Source: Leptospira wolbachii serovar Codice str. CDC (GTDB taxonomy: Bacteria > Spirochaetota > Leptospiria > Leptospirales > Leptospiraceae). From it: DNA of 64,000 nucleotides. The DNA is taken from the NCBI RefSeq assembly GCF_000332515.2, contig NZ_AOGZ02000014.1, forward strand, positions 2,471,001 through 2,535,000. The letters run 5' to 3'. Of the stretch, positions 36,554 through 45,838 are shown piece by piece. Numbering within the stretch: the first letter of the stretch is position 1; each line of letters opens with the position of its first letter. The notes beneath the pieces are model-generated. The model was given only the letters and a program-made list of their open reading frames with translations, searched no databases and was not told the origin of the DNA. Both the position numbers and the translations under genes were made by a program.

Positions 36554-37968
36554 CTTAGTGAAAACCGCAACCAAATATTGAGAGTTTTCCTATGGATGAT
36601 ACCGGATTGGTCTTGGTTGGCCCACTTTGCCAGATCCGTTAATGATGGGGGAAAACCCTGAAAAGATTGTAGAAAATCTGTATAATCCCTCTTTGTTTGG
36701 AGACTTTTTTCTTTGGATTCAGAAAGAAACTGAACCCCCGATAAAGATTCCTTTTTGCGAAAGTCTTCCCATGCAATTTGGTTTTTACCTTTTCGCTCGC
36801 CAGAATACAGACGTTTGGTGGTAAGTTCTAAACTTTTTTTCCGATTGGTTTCCGGTAGATAAAACCTTTCATATCCTGTTCCATTACAATGCGATTTCCC
36901 TCGCTCCGCAAGGTAACTCACTCCACTTACAAAAAATTCTCTATCTTCTATTCCGTCTGTAATCGACAAAACCATTCCGAGTAAATTCAAACTGGCATTT
37001 GGATAATGGGGCCATTTTTGTCCTTTTTTTTCCCGAAATTGGTGCTCCAAAATTTGGTCTAGAGGGTGTCCTGTATTCACTAAAATTTTAGGATTTGGTA
37101 GATCAAAAATATATGCTGATCCACCTAACCAAGTAAAGATGGGGATATGGGGAGGAATCTCTAATAAAAAATGATAGGCAGTACCTCGGCCAGAGTCAAA
37201 AGAAACAATATAATCGGGAATTACCCCATGGAACAGTAAGTATCCGAGGGCAGTGTCACTTGCAAAGATAAGAAAGGATTGGCGTTCCGTTTGGATGGTT
37301 TTCAAATCCAATTCTAAACCGGGACTTGCTCCCACAAATAAAACTCGCATTTTCTTTGAAGTGAAGGATTGGAACCATTCAAAATTTTTTCCCTCAGAGA
37401 GTAGGGAGATTCTGTTTTTCAAATAGTTATGTGTCCACAATCTCCGGAAATGTTGGATTGTGTTTTGATTGACCCCACCGGAAACAAACTGCGATTGAAA
37501 ATTGGTTCGGCATTCTACTACTAATTCGGAAAAGAAACGTTCGTAACTAGGTGTAATGTACAAATTCCACTTGGAAAGAAGTGATGGAGATGTATTCGGG
37601 AGGTTTTGGACTTTGGTTTTTAACTCAAACCAATTGGGGGAATTACCTGTAATCAAAAATACAGATAATCCTTTGGTTTTTGCCAGATTTTCGAGATTTT
37701 GAACTTCCCCCCGGAATTCGTTCAACTCATAAATCTCTTTGTGCGGCTCCCAAAAAACAACGATTTGGTGATGATTTGGATCTACTATGTAAGAACGGAA
37801 ATTGTGTAAGGCACCGACACCAAGAATAACAGGAATGGAATCAGAGCGAAGGCCGGATAGAAATCGGGAAGCCTCCTTTTCAGGGGAGACTTTCGAATGT
37901 AGATAAAAATTGTCGGAAGTTTGAAAGTTATAGAGAAGTTTGTTTTGGAAGTGCGGGATTAGAGGAAT
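36550..37968 (-). CDS. MAF/DUF115 (MptE-like) motility-associated protein with probable ATT start
   Basis: The family core is clear: VGASPGLELDLKTIQ, ASDTALGYLLFHGVIPDY, SFDSGRG and TWLGGSAYIFDLP, as in MAF flag10/6-hydroxymethylpterin-pyrophosphokinase-like proteins (PF01973), which in spirochaetes and Campylobacter relate to flagellin glycosylation or motility. The first usual start is TTG at 37725, but the frame is open and coding upstream (VILGVGALHNFRSYI, VVFWEP) back to the stop of the preceding gene. No ATG, GTG or TTG is there. ATT at 37966-37968 lies eight bases after AAGAGG, so 472 residues from an ATT start is my reading. Confidence 0.7.
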   Translation of the reverse strand: MPLIPHFQNKLLYNFQTSDNFYLHSKVSPEKEASRFLSGLRSDSIPVILGVGALHNFRSYIVDPNHHQIVVFWEPHKEIYELNEFRGEVQNLENLAKTKGLSVFLITGNSPNWFELKTKVQNLPNTSPSLLSKWNLYITPSYERFFSELVVECRTNFQSQFVSGGVNQNTIQHFRRLWTHNYLKNRISLLSEGKNFEWFQSFTSKKMRVLFVGASPGLELDLKTIQTERQSFLIFASDTALGYLLFHGVIPDYIVSFDSGRGTAYHFLLEIPPHIPIFTWLGGSAYIFDLPNPKILVNTGHPLDQILEHQFREKKGQKWPHYPNASLNLLGMVLSITDGIEDREFFVSGVSYLAERGKSHCNGTGYERFYLPETNRKKSLELTTKRLYSGERKGKNQIAWEDFRKKESLSGVQFLSESKEKSLQTKRDYTDFLQSFQGFPPSLTDLAKWANQDQSGIIHRKTLNIWLRFSLS

Positions 37969-37980
37969 GGGAGTAACCTC

Positions 37981-38457
37981 TTAGTCCTCTTCTTCCTCAT
38001 CAGCTTCCGCATCGTCATCAGAGTCGTCGTCGAAATCATCATCATCGTCGTCGTCCTCTTCTTCTTCCTCTGCTTCATCACCAAATTCATTCTCGAAACC
38101 GTCTTCGAGTTCTGGTTTACGAGCTTCTTCTTCAGGGATAAAATCTTCTTCGATATCTTCTTCTGCATGAGGAGCAAAGGATGCTCCGGCAGTGGAAGTA
38201 ACTCCAGCCAATTTGTCTTTTTCTGCTTGGAGAATGGCTTTTTCTTCAGAGGAAAGGTATTTCCACTGAACCATATTATTTGTAAGTGCGTATAATGCTT
38301 GTACCGTCAATTTACGGTTTTTTAATTTTTTAGGGAGAGTGATTTTATCAATTTTGTCGATCGTACTGAAACCAGCCACGCAAGTTTCGTATTTTTTTTC
38401 CCGGCAAAGTTCTATTAAGGATACGATATCGAAGTCTTCTTTATGCGATTGGCTCAT
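37981..38457 (-). CDS. Small protein with very acidic C-terminal tail
   Basis: 158 residues from the ATG at 38457; an in-frame start at 38526 adds a leader with no ribosome binding site. The first 90 residues are folded-looking (FDIVSLIELCREKKYETC to NNMVQWKYLSSEEK); the last 65 are mainly Asp and Glu with a run of eight Asp. The core has some likeness to RNA polymerase omega (a KKYE..V helix followed by KNRKLTVQALYALTNN), but this is a guess by eye. The preceding and following genes give no clear hint. Three bases plus an in-frame stop separate it from the MAF frame, so translation is coupled. Confidence 0.6.
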   Translation of the reverse strand: MSQSHKEDFDIVSLIELCREKKYETCVAGFSTIDKIDKITLPKKLKNRKLTVQALYALTNNMVQWKYLSSEEKAILQAEKDKLAGVTSTAGASFAPHAEEDIEEDFIPEEEARKPELEDGFENEFGDEAEEEEEDDDDDDDFDDDSDDDAEADEEEED

Positions 38458-38595
38458 TTTCTTAGATTCCCTGATGGAAGAGAGTGGAATGTTAGACCAG
38501 GTTGAGGGGCAGGGGTCAGATGTCAAGGTAAAGTTCGAAAACGGGCTTTACAGACGTTCTCGTAGTCCAAACCATGGGGAAGGACCGTCCAATAA

Positions 38596-39186
38596 ATGGG
38601 ATTTATGAAAGCCTCCCTCATCTTAACTGTTAGTTTATGTCTCATTAGCTGCGCCCCGGCGAAAACCTCCCACTTTGGAGAGGAGTCTTGGGTAGGACTT
38701 ACCGCAAGCGGTGCCGAAATTTCTTTCTCCCGATTGGAAAAAGAGGAAATTGCACTCAATGTTTACTCTCCCGATTGTGTTCCTTGTTGGAAAGAGATAC
38801 CGGCACTCAATCTCCTGTACGCTGAAATCGAAACTCGGTTTCCTTCGAAAGCCTTATACATGGTTGTAGATCCCTACCAAATTGTTCCAGACATTACCGA
38901 TGAGCGCCCGTTTGGTGAAGTATACAAGTTGGCAAAAGAGCGGATGGAAAACGAAGTCAAAAACAGAAAGATCCAAGTTCCCATCGTGTTTATGAAACCA
39001 CCTTTTCGAGTGAAAGAGGGGGGGCTCATTACAGGAACACCGGAGACTATGCTTTTTGTCACAAAACCTATGCGTTTGTATTATAATTTTTTGGGATCGA
39101 TTTCGGAACAAACATCGGTAGATGCCATTCGCAAAGAAGCTAAGTTCAATTTCTTTAGATACCAATTTGGAATGGAATCATTATGA
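38596..39186 (+). CDS. Thioredoxin-like lipoprotein with CVPC motif
   Basis: 196 residues (a second ATG at 38605 is equally possible). The signal ends in the lipobox CLISC. The redox motif CVPC in YSPDCVPCWKEIPAL lies near residue 58 and is followed by the usual helix, as in TlpA/ResA-like proteins; VPIVFM carries the cis-Pro strand. It would reduce or oxidise thiols in the periplasm; haem protein maturation is a common role (inference). It overlaps the next gene by four bases. Confidence 0.7.
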   Translation: MGFMKASLILTVSLCLISCAPAKTSHFGEESWVGLTASGAEISFSRLEKEEIALNVYSPDCVPCWKEIPALNLLYAEIETRFPSKALYMVVDPYQIVPDITDERPFGEVYKLAKERMENEVKNRKIQVPIVFMKPPFRVKEGGLITGTPETMLFVTKPMRLYYNFLGSISEQTSVDAIRKEAKFNFFRYQFGMESL

Positions 39187-39872
39187 GAGCAGTATTCATA
39201 AGATTTATCGATTGTGAAGGCCCGGGGATATTAGAACCTTTACTACGCGAAGCGGGATACCGGATCAGTTATCAAAATGCATACGATCGACGTATCCATT
39301 TGATGCCAGAAATTCATTTGAATTTTGATTTGATTGTTATGTTAGGTGGTCCTCAGTCCGTAGCAGATCCAGCAGAACAAGAATTTTTTAAGCCATATTA
39401 TGATATCGTAAACAATGTGGTTGCTTTACCAAACAAAAAACTGATTGGAATTTGTTTAGGTTCGCAAATTATTGCGAAGGCGTTAGGTGCGAATGTTCGT
39501 CCTGGAACAAAAGGTCCAGAGACAGGATTTTCTGAACTTCATGTTCTAAAACCAGAACATCCTATCTTCAAAGGAATAGAGAAAGAATCCGTTTTGGCAT
39601 TCCACCTTCATGAAGATATCTTTGATATTCCAGTAGGTGCAGAGCATTTACTCGCAAGCGATTTTTATGCTAACCAAATGTTCTCTTACAAAAACAAAGT
39701 TTTTGCTTTTCAAACTCATTTGGAACCAACTTTAGATATGCTCCATGTTTGGCAGTCGGTTCACAAAGAGTTTATTACAAAAGGGACTGGTGATTTTTCT
39801 GAGATTGCCACCAAACAAAAAGTAATGGCCGAAAGCGCCAATACGATATTTCGAAATATTATAAAATTATAA
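39183..39872 (+). CDS. Class I glutamine amidotransferase-like protein
   Basis: 229 residues, cytoplasmic. Cys nucleophile in [12 protein letters not shown] (near residue 88), a GFSELHVL strand, and FQTHLEPTL, which contains the catalytic His and Glu. These place it with GMP-synthase-like stand-alone GATase proteins; the substrate is unknown. It lacks the ATP-PPase part of GuaA. It is joined to the thioredoxin-like lipoprotein gene by a four-base overlap and stands 10 bases before secA, so the three are one unit. Confidence 0.85.
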   Translation: MRAVFIRFIDCEGPGILEPLLREAGYRISYQNAYDRRIHLMPEIHLNFDLIVMLGGPQSVADPAEQEFFKPYYDIVNNVVALPNKKLIGICLGSQIIAKALGANVRPGTKGPETGFSELHVLKPEHPIFKGIEKESVLAFHLHEDIFDIPVGAEHLLASDFYANQMFSYKNKVFAFQTHLEPTLDMLHVWQSVHKEFITKGTGDFSEIATKQKVMAESANTIFRNIIKL

Positions 39873-39882
39873 CGGACTCGGT

Positions 39883-42639
39883 ATGTTTCAAAAAATATTA
39901 ACAATTTTATTCGGCAGTAAGTATGAAAGGGATTTGAAAAGACTAAATCCCATTGTGGAAGCTATTAATTCTTTTGAGTCGTCAATCAAAGCGATGGATG
40001 ATGAGACCTTGTCTCTACAAACTACAAAGTTTAAAGATAGGTTAGCCGCCGGAGAAACGTTAGATGATGTTTTACCAGAGGCATTTGCCACAGTCCGTGA
40101 AGTTGCCTACAGAACTTTGGGGATGAGGCATTTTGATGTGCAGATGATGGGTGGTATTTCGTTACATTGGGGAAATATTTCTGAGATGAAAACGGGTGAA
40201 GGAAAAACATTAACATCTACCTTGCCAATTTATCTAAATTCCCTTTCTGGTGAAGGTGTTCATGTTGTAACAGTAAACGACTATTTGGCGAAGCGGGATG
40301 CGAATTGGATGCGTCCTGTATATGAATTTTTAAAAGTTTCGGTAGGCGTGATCCAACATGACATGGACTACGAAGAGAGAAAAGTAGCCTACAATTCAGA
40401 CATCACTTATGGAACCAATAACGAATTTGGTTTCGATTATTTGCGTGATAACATGGTGAGTTATAAAGAACACCGTGTGCAAAGGCAACATAACTATGCT
40501 ATCGTAGATGAGGTGGATTCCATTTTGGTGGATGAAGCAAGGACACCTCTTATCATTTCCGGCCCTGCGGAAGAGTCTACGGACAAATACCTCAAAGTAA
40601 ATAAAATTATCCCAAAACTCATTGAAGGCGAAGATTTTGAAATTGATGAAAAAGCAAAAAATGTAATTTTATCGGAAGCTGGTGTTCATCACGTAGAAGA
40701 ATTGTTAGGTGTTGAAAATCTATATCAGGCTGAAAACATTGAGCTCGTTCATCACGTGCAACAAGCATTAAAAGCTCACAAGATATTTTATAGAGATAAA
40801 GATTATGTAGTTCAAGATGGTGAAGTGATCATCGTGGATGAGTTTACCGGCCGTTTAATGAAGGGTCGAAGGTATTCTGATGGATTACACCAGTCCTTAG
40901 AAGCAAAAGAGGGTGTGGCTATTGCTCGTGAATCCCAGACATTAGCATCAATCACTTTCCAAAACTACTTCCGGATCTATAAAAAATTGGCCGGTATGAC
41001 GGGAACTGCGGATACGGAAGCAGAAGAATTTAAAAAAATCTATAGTTTGGATGTGATTGTCATCCCTTCTAATTTAAAGATTCAACGCCAAGATATGCCT
41101 GACCGTGTTTATAAAACGGAACGTGAAAAATTTGATGCAGTTGTAAAAGACATCCAAGAAAAAGTTTCTAGAAAGCAACCTGTGTTAGTGGGAACAATTT
41201 CCATTGAAAAATCAGAAGTCCTTTCTAAACTTCTAGTTTCTCATGGCATCACCCATAACGTGTTAAACGCAAAACAACATGAACGTGAATCCGAAATTGT
41301 AGCCAATGCTGGTCGCCCCGGTGCCATTACCATTGCTACGAACATGGCAGGTCGAGGAACGGACATTGTACTTGGTGGGGCACCGAAATACAAAGAAGAC
41401 TTGGAAAAGTTGGATGAACTTTGCGATTCTTTGGGAATTAAAGCTAAAGCAGAATTAGAAGTTGTTTATAGTTTTCGGGAACATTTGATCAAACAAAAAT
41501 TCGAAGAAGCCGAATCCAAAATATCGGAAATCCGTAACGAAAACATCAAAAAAGAATGTAATAAAATTCTATCGGAAGCGAAGAAATGGAAAGTAGATCA
41601 TGACTTTGTGATCGGTGCTGGTGGTTTACATATCATTGGTTCGGAGAGGCATGAATCCCGCCGTATCGATAACCAACTTCGTGGACGTTCCGGTAGACAA
41701 GGGGATCCTGGATCTTCTAGATTTTATTTGTCTCTACAAGATGATTTAATGCGAATTTTTGGTTCGGATCGAATTGCTCGTATTATGGATACTCTGAAGA
41801 TGCCAGAAGGTCAAGAGTTGGAACATAGTATGGTGTCCAATGCGATTGCTCGTGCACAAAAACGAGTTGAGGGCCATAACTTTGACATCAGAAAGCACTT
41901 GTTAGAGTATGATGATGTTATGAACCGCCAAAGGATATATATATATGGTATCCGCAATGAACTTTTAGACAAAGGGAATATGTCGAGAACCATTGTTGAT
42001 TTCTTTGATGAAGTAGTTGAGAACCAAGTTATTTTATATTGCGAAGGCAATAACGTAGATGCTTGGGAAGCCGACTCTCTTAATGAGTGGATTCAAAGTT
42101 TGGGAATTACTGAAACGATTGATCCAAAACAATTCAAAAAAGAATCGAATCCACAACTCAAAATATTCGAAGTTGTATCCAAATTAGTAAAAGAATTGTA
42201 TGAGTTTAAAGTTTCTTCCATAGGTGAAGATGTTTGGCGATCGATCGAAAGAAATGTGTTTTTAGATATTTTAGATCATAGATGGAAAGAACATCTTTAT
42301 GCAATGGACCATTTAAAAGAAGGAATTTGGACTGTTGGTTACGGTGAAAAAAATCCTTTGATTGAATACAAACTCCAAGGTTTTAAGATGTTTGACCAAT
42401 TGGTTGAAAACCTTAAGAACGAAGTAGTTTCCTTCCTATTAAAAATTGAGGTAACCGAATCGGATCGCAACCAAGATGAATCCTCACCGAAAGAATACAA
42501 AAAGATTGGTGAGGAACAAAGGGCAGAAGTGGATATGTTTGGAAATGAAATCAAATCCAATAAGTCAAAACCTCAAGTATCTTCCACAACAAGTTCCGGT
42601 GGTGGATCCGAGAGAAAATCTAGCCGTCGAAAGAAATAG
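39883..42639 (+). CDS. secA: Preprotein translocase ATPase SecA
   Basis: 918 residues. Walker A MKTGEGKT, the [19 protein letters not shown] segment, helicase motif [14 protein letters not shown] and [18 protein letters not shown] are all in place, as are the preprotein cross-linking and scaffold regions. SecA drives the post-translational export of unfolded proteins through SecYEG. The C-terminus ends in a Ser/Gly/Lys-rich tail (KSSRRKK) and lacks the Cys zinc cluster that binds SecB. The gene follows the amidotransferase by 10 bases. A weak stem of AACCAACTCT and AGAGTTGGGTT at 42672-42718 lies downstream. Confidence 0.97.
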   Translation: MFQKILTILFGSKYERDLKRLNPIVEAINSFESSIKAMDDETLSLQTTKFKDRLAAGETLDDVLPEAFATVREVAYRTLGMRHFDVQMMGGISLHWGNISEMKTGEGKTLTSTLPIYLNSLSGEGVHVVTVNDYLAKRDANWMRPVYEFLKVSVGVIQHDMDYEERKVAYNSDITYGTNNEFGFDYLRDNMVSYKEHRVQRQHNYAIVDEVDSILVDEARTPLIISGPAEESTDKYLKVNKIIPKLIEGEDFEIDEKAKNVILSEAGVHHVEELLGVENLYQAENIELVHHVQQALKAHKIFYRDKDYVVQDGEVIIVDEFTGRLMKGRRYSDGLHQSLEAKEGVAIARESQTLASITFQNYFRIYKKLAGMTGTADTEAEEFKKIYSLDVIVIPSNLKIQRQDMPDRVYKTEREKFDAVVKDIQEKVSRKQPVLVGTISIEKSEVLSKLLVSHGITHNVLNAKQHERESEIVANAGRPGAITIATNMAGRGTDIVLGGAPKYKEDLEKLDELCDSLGIKAKAELEVVYSFREHLIKQKFEEAESKISEIRNENIKKECNKILSEAKKWKVDHDFVIGAGGLHIIGSERHESRRIDNQLRGRSGRQGDPGSSRFYLSLQDDLMRIFGSDRIARIMDTLKMPEGQELEHSMVSNAIARAQKRVEGHNFDIRKHLLEYDDVMNRQRIYIYGIRNELLDKGNMSRTIVDFFDEVVENQVILYCEGNNVDAWEADSLNEWIQSLGITETIDPKQFKKESNPQLKIFEVVSKLVKELYEFKVSSIGEDVWRSIERNVFLDILDHRWKEHLYAMDHLKEGIWTVGYGEKNPLIEYKLQGFKMFDQLVENLKNEVVSFLLKIEVTESDRNQDESSPKEYKKIGEEQRAEVDMFGNEIKSNKSKPQVSSTTSSGGGSERKSSRRKK

Positions 42640-42671
42640 AAAGTAATCACTTTCATTAAAAGAAACAAGAT

Positions 42672-42718
42672 AACCAACTCTAACAATGAGTGTTCTACTC
42701 GTCTGTGAGAGTTGGGTT
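42672..42718 (+). repeat. Long-loop inverted repeat downstream of secA
   Basis: AACCAACTCT (42672-42681) and AGAGTTGGGTT (42708-42718) pair with one bulged C across a 26-base loop. Only TTT follows, so a terminator role is weak. Confidence 0.3.
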
Positions 42719-42788
42719 TCGCACTTTGAATAATAGCTACTAATATGTCGGTTTTGGGTGTTCCCAATTCTATTGGGATATAAATCAT

Positions 42789-43646
42789 TCACTCTACGGA
42801 TTTAGCAACCACTCCATCAATGTCGGATCCGTTATTGTAGGAATGAGGATATACATATCCTGATCCAGTGTTTGGATTTGTAATTGCAGATGCAGAAGTC
42901 ATTTTGATGAATTTAAATCCTGAAGTTTTGATATTAGTAAGTGCTGTGTTATCGCAAGATGCATTTGTGATTAAATCATCAATGTTGAAACCGTCACCAC
43001 CACCTAACAAAAAACCATTTCCTTTTGATGTAAAGAGTTGCTCTAGTGACAACGGATTAGAACTCATGTTGTAGAGAACCGGCCTAAGTCCCGCAAATCC
43101 TGGCCAAGAGGAAATTTTGTTACTATCCGCTGCCGAGGGGTTGAACCCACTGAGATCGAATCCACAGTAAATGGTTCCATCGTATGATACTTGCACTACC
43201 ATTGGATCAAAGGCATAACGGTCGCTACTTTCTGTGACTCGGAAAGGATTTTCATAAACGATAAAGTCAAGTCCCGTTACATTTTTTACAGTTTTTCCTC
43301 CCCAGGATAAAATTAGAGTAGCACCTGCCCCTGTTAGGTTCAAAGCATAAACATCCAAAGATCCAGAAAGTTCTCCGCCACCGCAAATACCATTAACGGC
43401 TTTGGAGGAATCATTGAATCCACTCACATTCGAATTCGCAGAAACTATTGTAACGGCAATGGGTATTCCTGACGGTAAGTTTCCAGAGGGACAATTTGTC
43501 TTTGTGTTATTTGCAATTTCCGATGCGACTAAGAGTGCTAATAATTCATTTTGGGAAGTTTTTGGCTCGGGGGAACATGTAAATAAGAAGGTAACTAGAA
43601 ATAAAATTACCAGGGTTCTGTATGTATTGTAAAAAAGGATTTTCAT
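42789..43646 (-). CDS. Surface lipoprotein downstream of cobalamin riboswitch
   Basis: 285 residues. The lipobox FLFTC sits at the end of a good signal. The body reads like secreted proteins that accompany cobalamin-controlled outer membrane receptors in other phyla: GGGELSGSLDVYALNL, ATLILSWGGKTVKNVTGLDF, IVYENPF, and PGFAGLRPV. This likeness (a beta-rich domain with an FxVYENPF motif) is from memory and cannot be tested here. It follows the other lipoprotein gene, 50 bases away, with the riboswitch ahead of both. A role in binding cobalamin at the cell surface is an inference. Confidence 0.65.
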   Translation of the reverse strand: MKILFYNTYRTLVILFLVTFLFTCSPEPKTSQNELLALLVASEIANNTKTNCPSGNLPSGIPIAVTIVSANSNVSGFNDSSKAVNGICGGGELSGSLDVYALNLTGAGATLILSWGGKTVKNVTGLDFIVYENPFRVTESSDRYAFDPMVVQVSYDGTIYCGFDLSGFNPSAADSNKISSWPGFAGLRPVLYNMSSNPLSLEQLFTSKGNGFLLGGGDGFNIDDLITNASCDNTALTNIKTSGFKFIKMTSASAITNPNTGSGYVYPHSYNNGSDIDGVVAKSVE

Positions 43647-43696
43647 GTAGTACTCCGTTTGGCTCCAAAATGAATCAGAGCCAAAGTTGATAACTG

Positions 43697-44287
43697 TTAC
43701 CAGTTTGTTGGGTTTGACGAAACAAAGAGAGCTTTACTCCAGCCGAAGCCACCACAGCCCGTTCTTGTTGGATCAGCAGAACTATAGGTGGATAGGTTTA
43801 CATTTTCTGCTTCTGCAAGTGTTGCAAAGTTTGGAAAAACTGTGCAGTAATAAAAACATTTACTCGCCGAGTTTTCGCAACCGACTGTCTTCGGCTCAGT
43901 CCATATAACTTTAGTATATTTGTTTGGGCTCCATGCATCAGTTGGAAGGTATTGATAGATAAAAGTTCTATTAACTGTATCAACAGCAATGATTCTTAAA
44001 TAACTATTTCCAGATGCCCAAATACCAAATCCAGATGGATCTTGTACTATGGAAACATTTGAGGTGAAGCTGGTACAAGAACCCCCGCTACAAAATCCAC
44101 CTTTCCAATATCCCCTAATCTCTGCTAAAGAATCTATCACACTAGATTTACCTTGTTGTTGGCCAATAATTAAACCAGTGAATAAATTGTTGTTTGCTTC
44201 AGACTCATTTACTTTACCTGCTTCAGCGCATGCAGTAAAAAATGTAATTGCTAGAATAGCAATTGTTAGTTGGAATGTTGGTTTCAT
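43697..44287 (-). CDS. Hypothetical lipoprotein directly downstream of the riboswitch
   Basis: 196 residues. The signal has the lipobox TFFTAC. The mature part is beta-rich with several Cys (GFCSGGSCTSF; KTVGCENSASKCFYYC), likely disulfide-bonded, and the repeated-looking VVDTVNRTFIYQYLP region. No family recognised. It is the first gene after the cobalamin riboswitch, with AGGAG at 44294-44298 ahead of its ATG. Its expression should respond to cobalamin. Confidence 0.65.
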   Translation of the reverse strand: MKPTFQLTIAILAITFFTACAEAGKVNESEANNNLFTGLIIGQQQGKSSVIDSLAEIRGYWKGGFCSGGSCTSFTSNVSIVQDPSGFGIWASGNSYLRIIAVDTVNRTFIYQYLPTDAWSPNKYTKVIWTEPKTVGCENSASKCFYYCTVFPNFATLAEAENVNLSTYSSADPTRTGCGGFGWSKALFVSSNPTNW

Positions 44288-44393
44288 TTAGATTCTCCTA
44301 AATTTTTGTTTGAATTTAGGGGAACACGAACGGGAAATAGGTTTATCTTCATCAGAAGACGAAGAATCTTAAAATCTATAGATAGAAATGTAA

Positions 44394-44473
44394 GTAGTGT
44401 TTTTTCCATACGGGCGCCCCGAGTTTACCTTCGGGGCCCCTTTACATCGTCTGTTGAAACAGTGTAGATGTAA
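44394..44473 (-). promoter_or_regulatory. Possible riboswitch expression platform: two stacked hairpins
   Basis: On the minus strand TTACATC pairs with GATGTAA (44473-44443 region, with an inner CTGT/ACAG), and then GGGGCCCCGA pairs with TCGGGGCGCCC (44441-44410 region). A GC-rich stem of this strength placed after an aptamer could be a terminator or a start-site sequestering element, but no T run follows. Confidence 0.4.
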
Positions 44474-44499
44474 GTGTGCAAAGTTCCCAATCCACGAGA

Positions 44500-44630
44500 A
44501 AACATTGCGGGGAAGATCTGGCTTATCACCTAACGTAGTTTAATTTACATTTGGTGCATCACAGTTGCGGGTCAGCACAGGACTTTCACCTGTTTCCTCC
44601 CTGAAGGTAATGTCAGAGTTCCTACCTCGA
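44500..44630 (-). promoter_or_regulatory. Cobalamin (B12) riboswitch
   Basis: On the minus strand the conserved aptamer core is almost canonical: CAGGTGAAAGTCCTGTGCTG, then ACCCGCAACTGTGATGCACC, and at the 3' side AAGCCAGATCTTCCCCGC in place of the B12 box. It starts about 20 bases after the stop of the peroxidase gene and lies upstream of the two lipoprotein genes. It would switch them off when cobalamin is bound, with stems at 44394-44473 as the likely platform. Confidence 0.88.
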
Positions 44631-44648
44631 TATTTTTTGTCAATGAAT

Positions 44649-45731
44649 TTAGTTTGCCTTTGTTTTATCTGATAAAGATTTAAGGAAACTTGTAACCAAA
44701 TCAATTTCTGAATCAATCATTGTGCGGTTCAGTTTGTAGTAGTTCATTCGTCGCACTGCCTCTTTAAGTGTGGGAACGCTACCATCATGAAAGTAGGGTG
44801 GAGTCAGTGCTACATTTCGAAGAGGTGGAACTTTAAAAAAGAAGTTGTCTTCTGCGTTTCCAGTAAACTCCGATCTTCCTAAATCGTTTGGATTATACTG
44901 ATAAACAGTATCTAATTGTGAAAATTGAGATCCACCTAGTAAATTTTGATTGTGACAGCGGTTACATCCAACATCTAAAAAAATTTTTAATCCATCTAGC
45001 TCAGCTTTATTGAGTGCTTGTACATTGAATTCAATAAAATCATCGAATTTAGATTTTGATATTAAAGATCTTTCAAATGCTGCTAATGTTAGGCGAATTG
45101 AATGGATGCTAGGACTCGGAGATTCTGGAAAGGCATTCGCAAAGAAGGATGTATAACTGGAATCATTTTGAATTCGAGATAATAGTTCGGCCTCTGATGG
45201 TAACGACATTTCAAGTGGATTGATAAATGGATCAATTGCTTGGTTATACAATGTGTCCCTTCTACCATCCCAAAAAATAATTGGCAAAAAACCAACGTTA
45301 AGGATGGTCGGAGTGTTTCTTTTTCCAATTTGTCCAAATGTCCCACGTGAAGTCGATTGCCGATCCATACCTGCTGCAGTTCCATCGATCGGATGGCAGG
45401 TGATGCAAGATTGAACATGGTTTGAAGAAAGTTTATTATCCCTAAATAGTTTATTACCTAATGCAAGTTTTGCGGCTGTGTCTCTTTCTGAGCCGGGAAC
45501 CGAATCAGGTAATATACCAATTTTTTCTCTAGCTAATGTCTGTAATTCTGCAGCATAAATATAGTCTGAGGCAAAATTTAATACAATTAAGTTGCGAATA
45601 AATTTATCCGGTTTTTGTTCTATTTGATAGAAGTTACAGTTAATAAATATTAGGTGAAGAATTGAAAATATGAGTAAATTGAATTTTAATTGATTCGAAA
45701 AAAGCAGAGCCGTAAAGGACATAGGGACCAA
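44649..45731 (-). CDS. Di-heme cytochrome c peroxidase-like lipoprotein
   Basis: 360 residues. The N-terminus has a hydrophobic leader with a lipobox (LIFINC). Two haem c sites are visible: CITCHPIDG near residue 110 and CNRCHNQN near 253. RNTPTILNVGF, WDGRRDTLYNQA, LRNVALTPPYFHDGSV and the usual C-terminal EIDLVTSFLKSL are family motifs of the MauG/CcpA peroxidases. It would reduce hydrogen peroxide in the periplasm with electrons from cytochrome c. It is upstream of the riboswitch and in the same direction as the lipoproteins. Confidence 0.85.
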   Translation of the reverse strand: MVPMSFTALLFSNQLKFNLLIFSILHLIFINCNFYQIEQKPDKFIRNLIVLNFASDYIYAAELQTLAREKIGILPDSVPGSERDTAAKLALGNKLFRDNKLSSNHVQSCITCHPIDGTAAGMDRQSTSRGTFGQIGKRNTPTILNVGFLPIIFWDGRRDTLYNQAIDPFINPLEMSLPSEAELLSRIQNDSSYTSFFANAFPESPSPSIHSIRLTLAAFERSLISKSKFDDFIEFNVQALNKAELDGLKIFLDVGCNRCHNQNLLGGSQFSQLDTVYQYNPNDLGRSEFTGNAEDNFFFKVPPLRNVALTPPYFHDGSVPTLKEAVRRMNYYKLNRTMIDSEIDLVTSFLKSLSDKTKAN

Positions 45732-45838
45732 ACAAGGAATTGATCTCTAATCCATCAATCCATTTTTTAGGTTCGGTTTTTAGTATATCGGATTTTTTGT
45801 AAAAGGTTTTATTACCTTTCACCTCCGATTTATATTTT

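Noticed and set aside
37981..38100. Asp-coding repeats as a tandem DNA repeat or CRISPR-like array
   Set aside because: The repeats are simple GAT/GAA/GAC codons of the acidic tail without spacers or a conserved unit.
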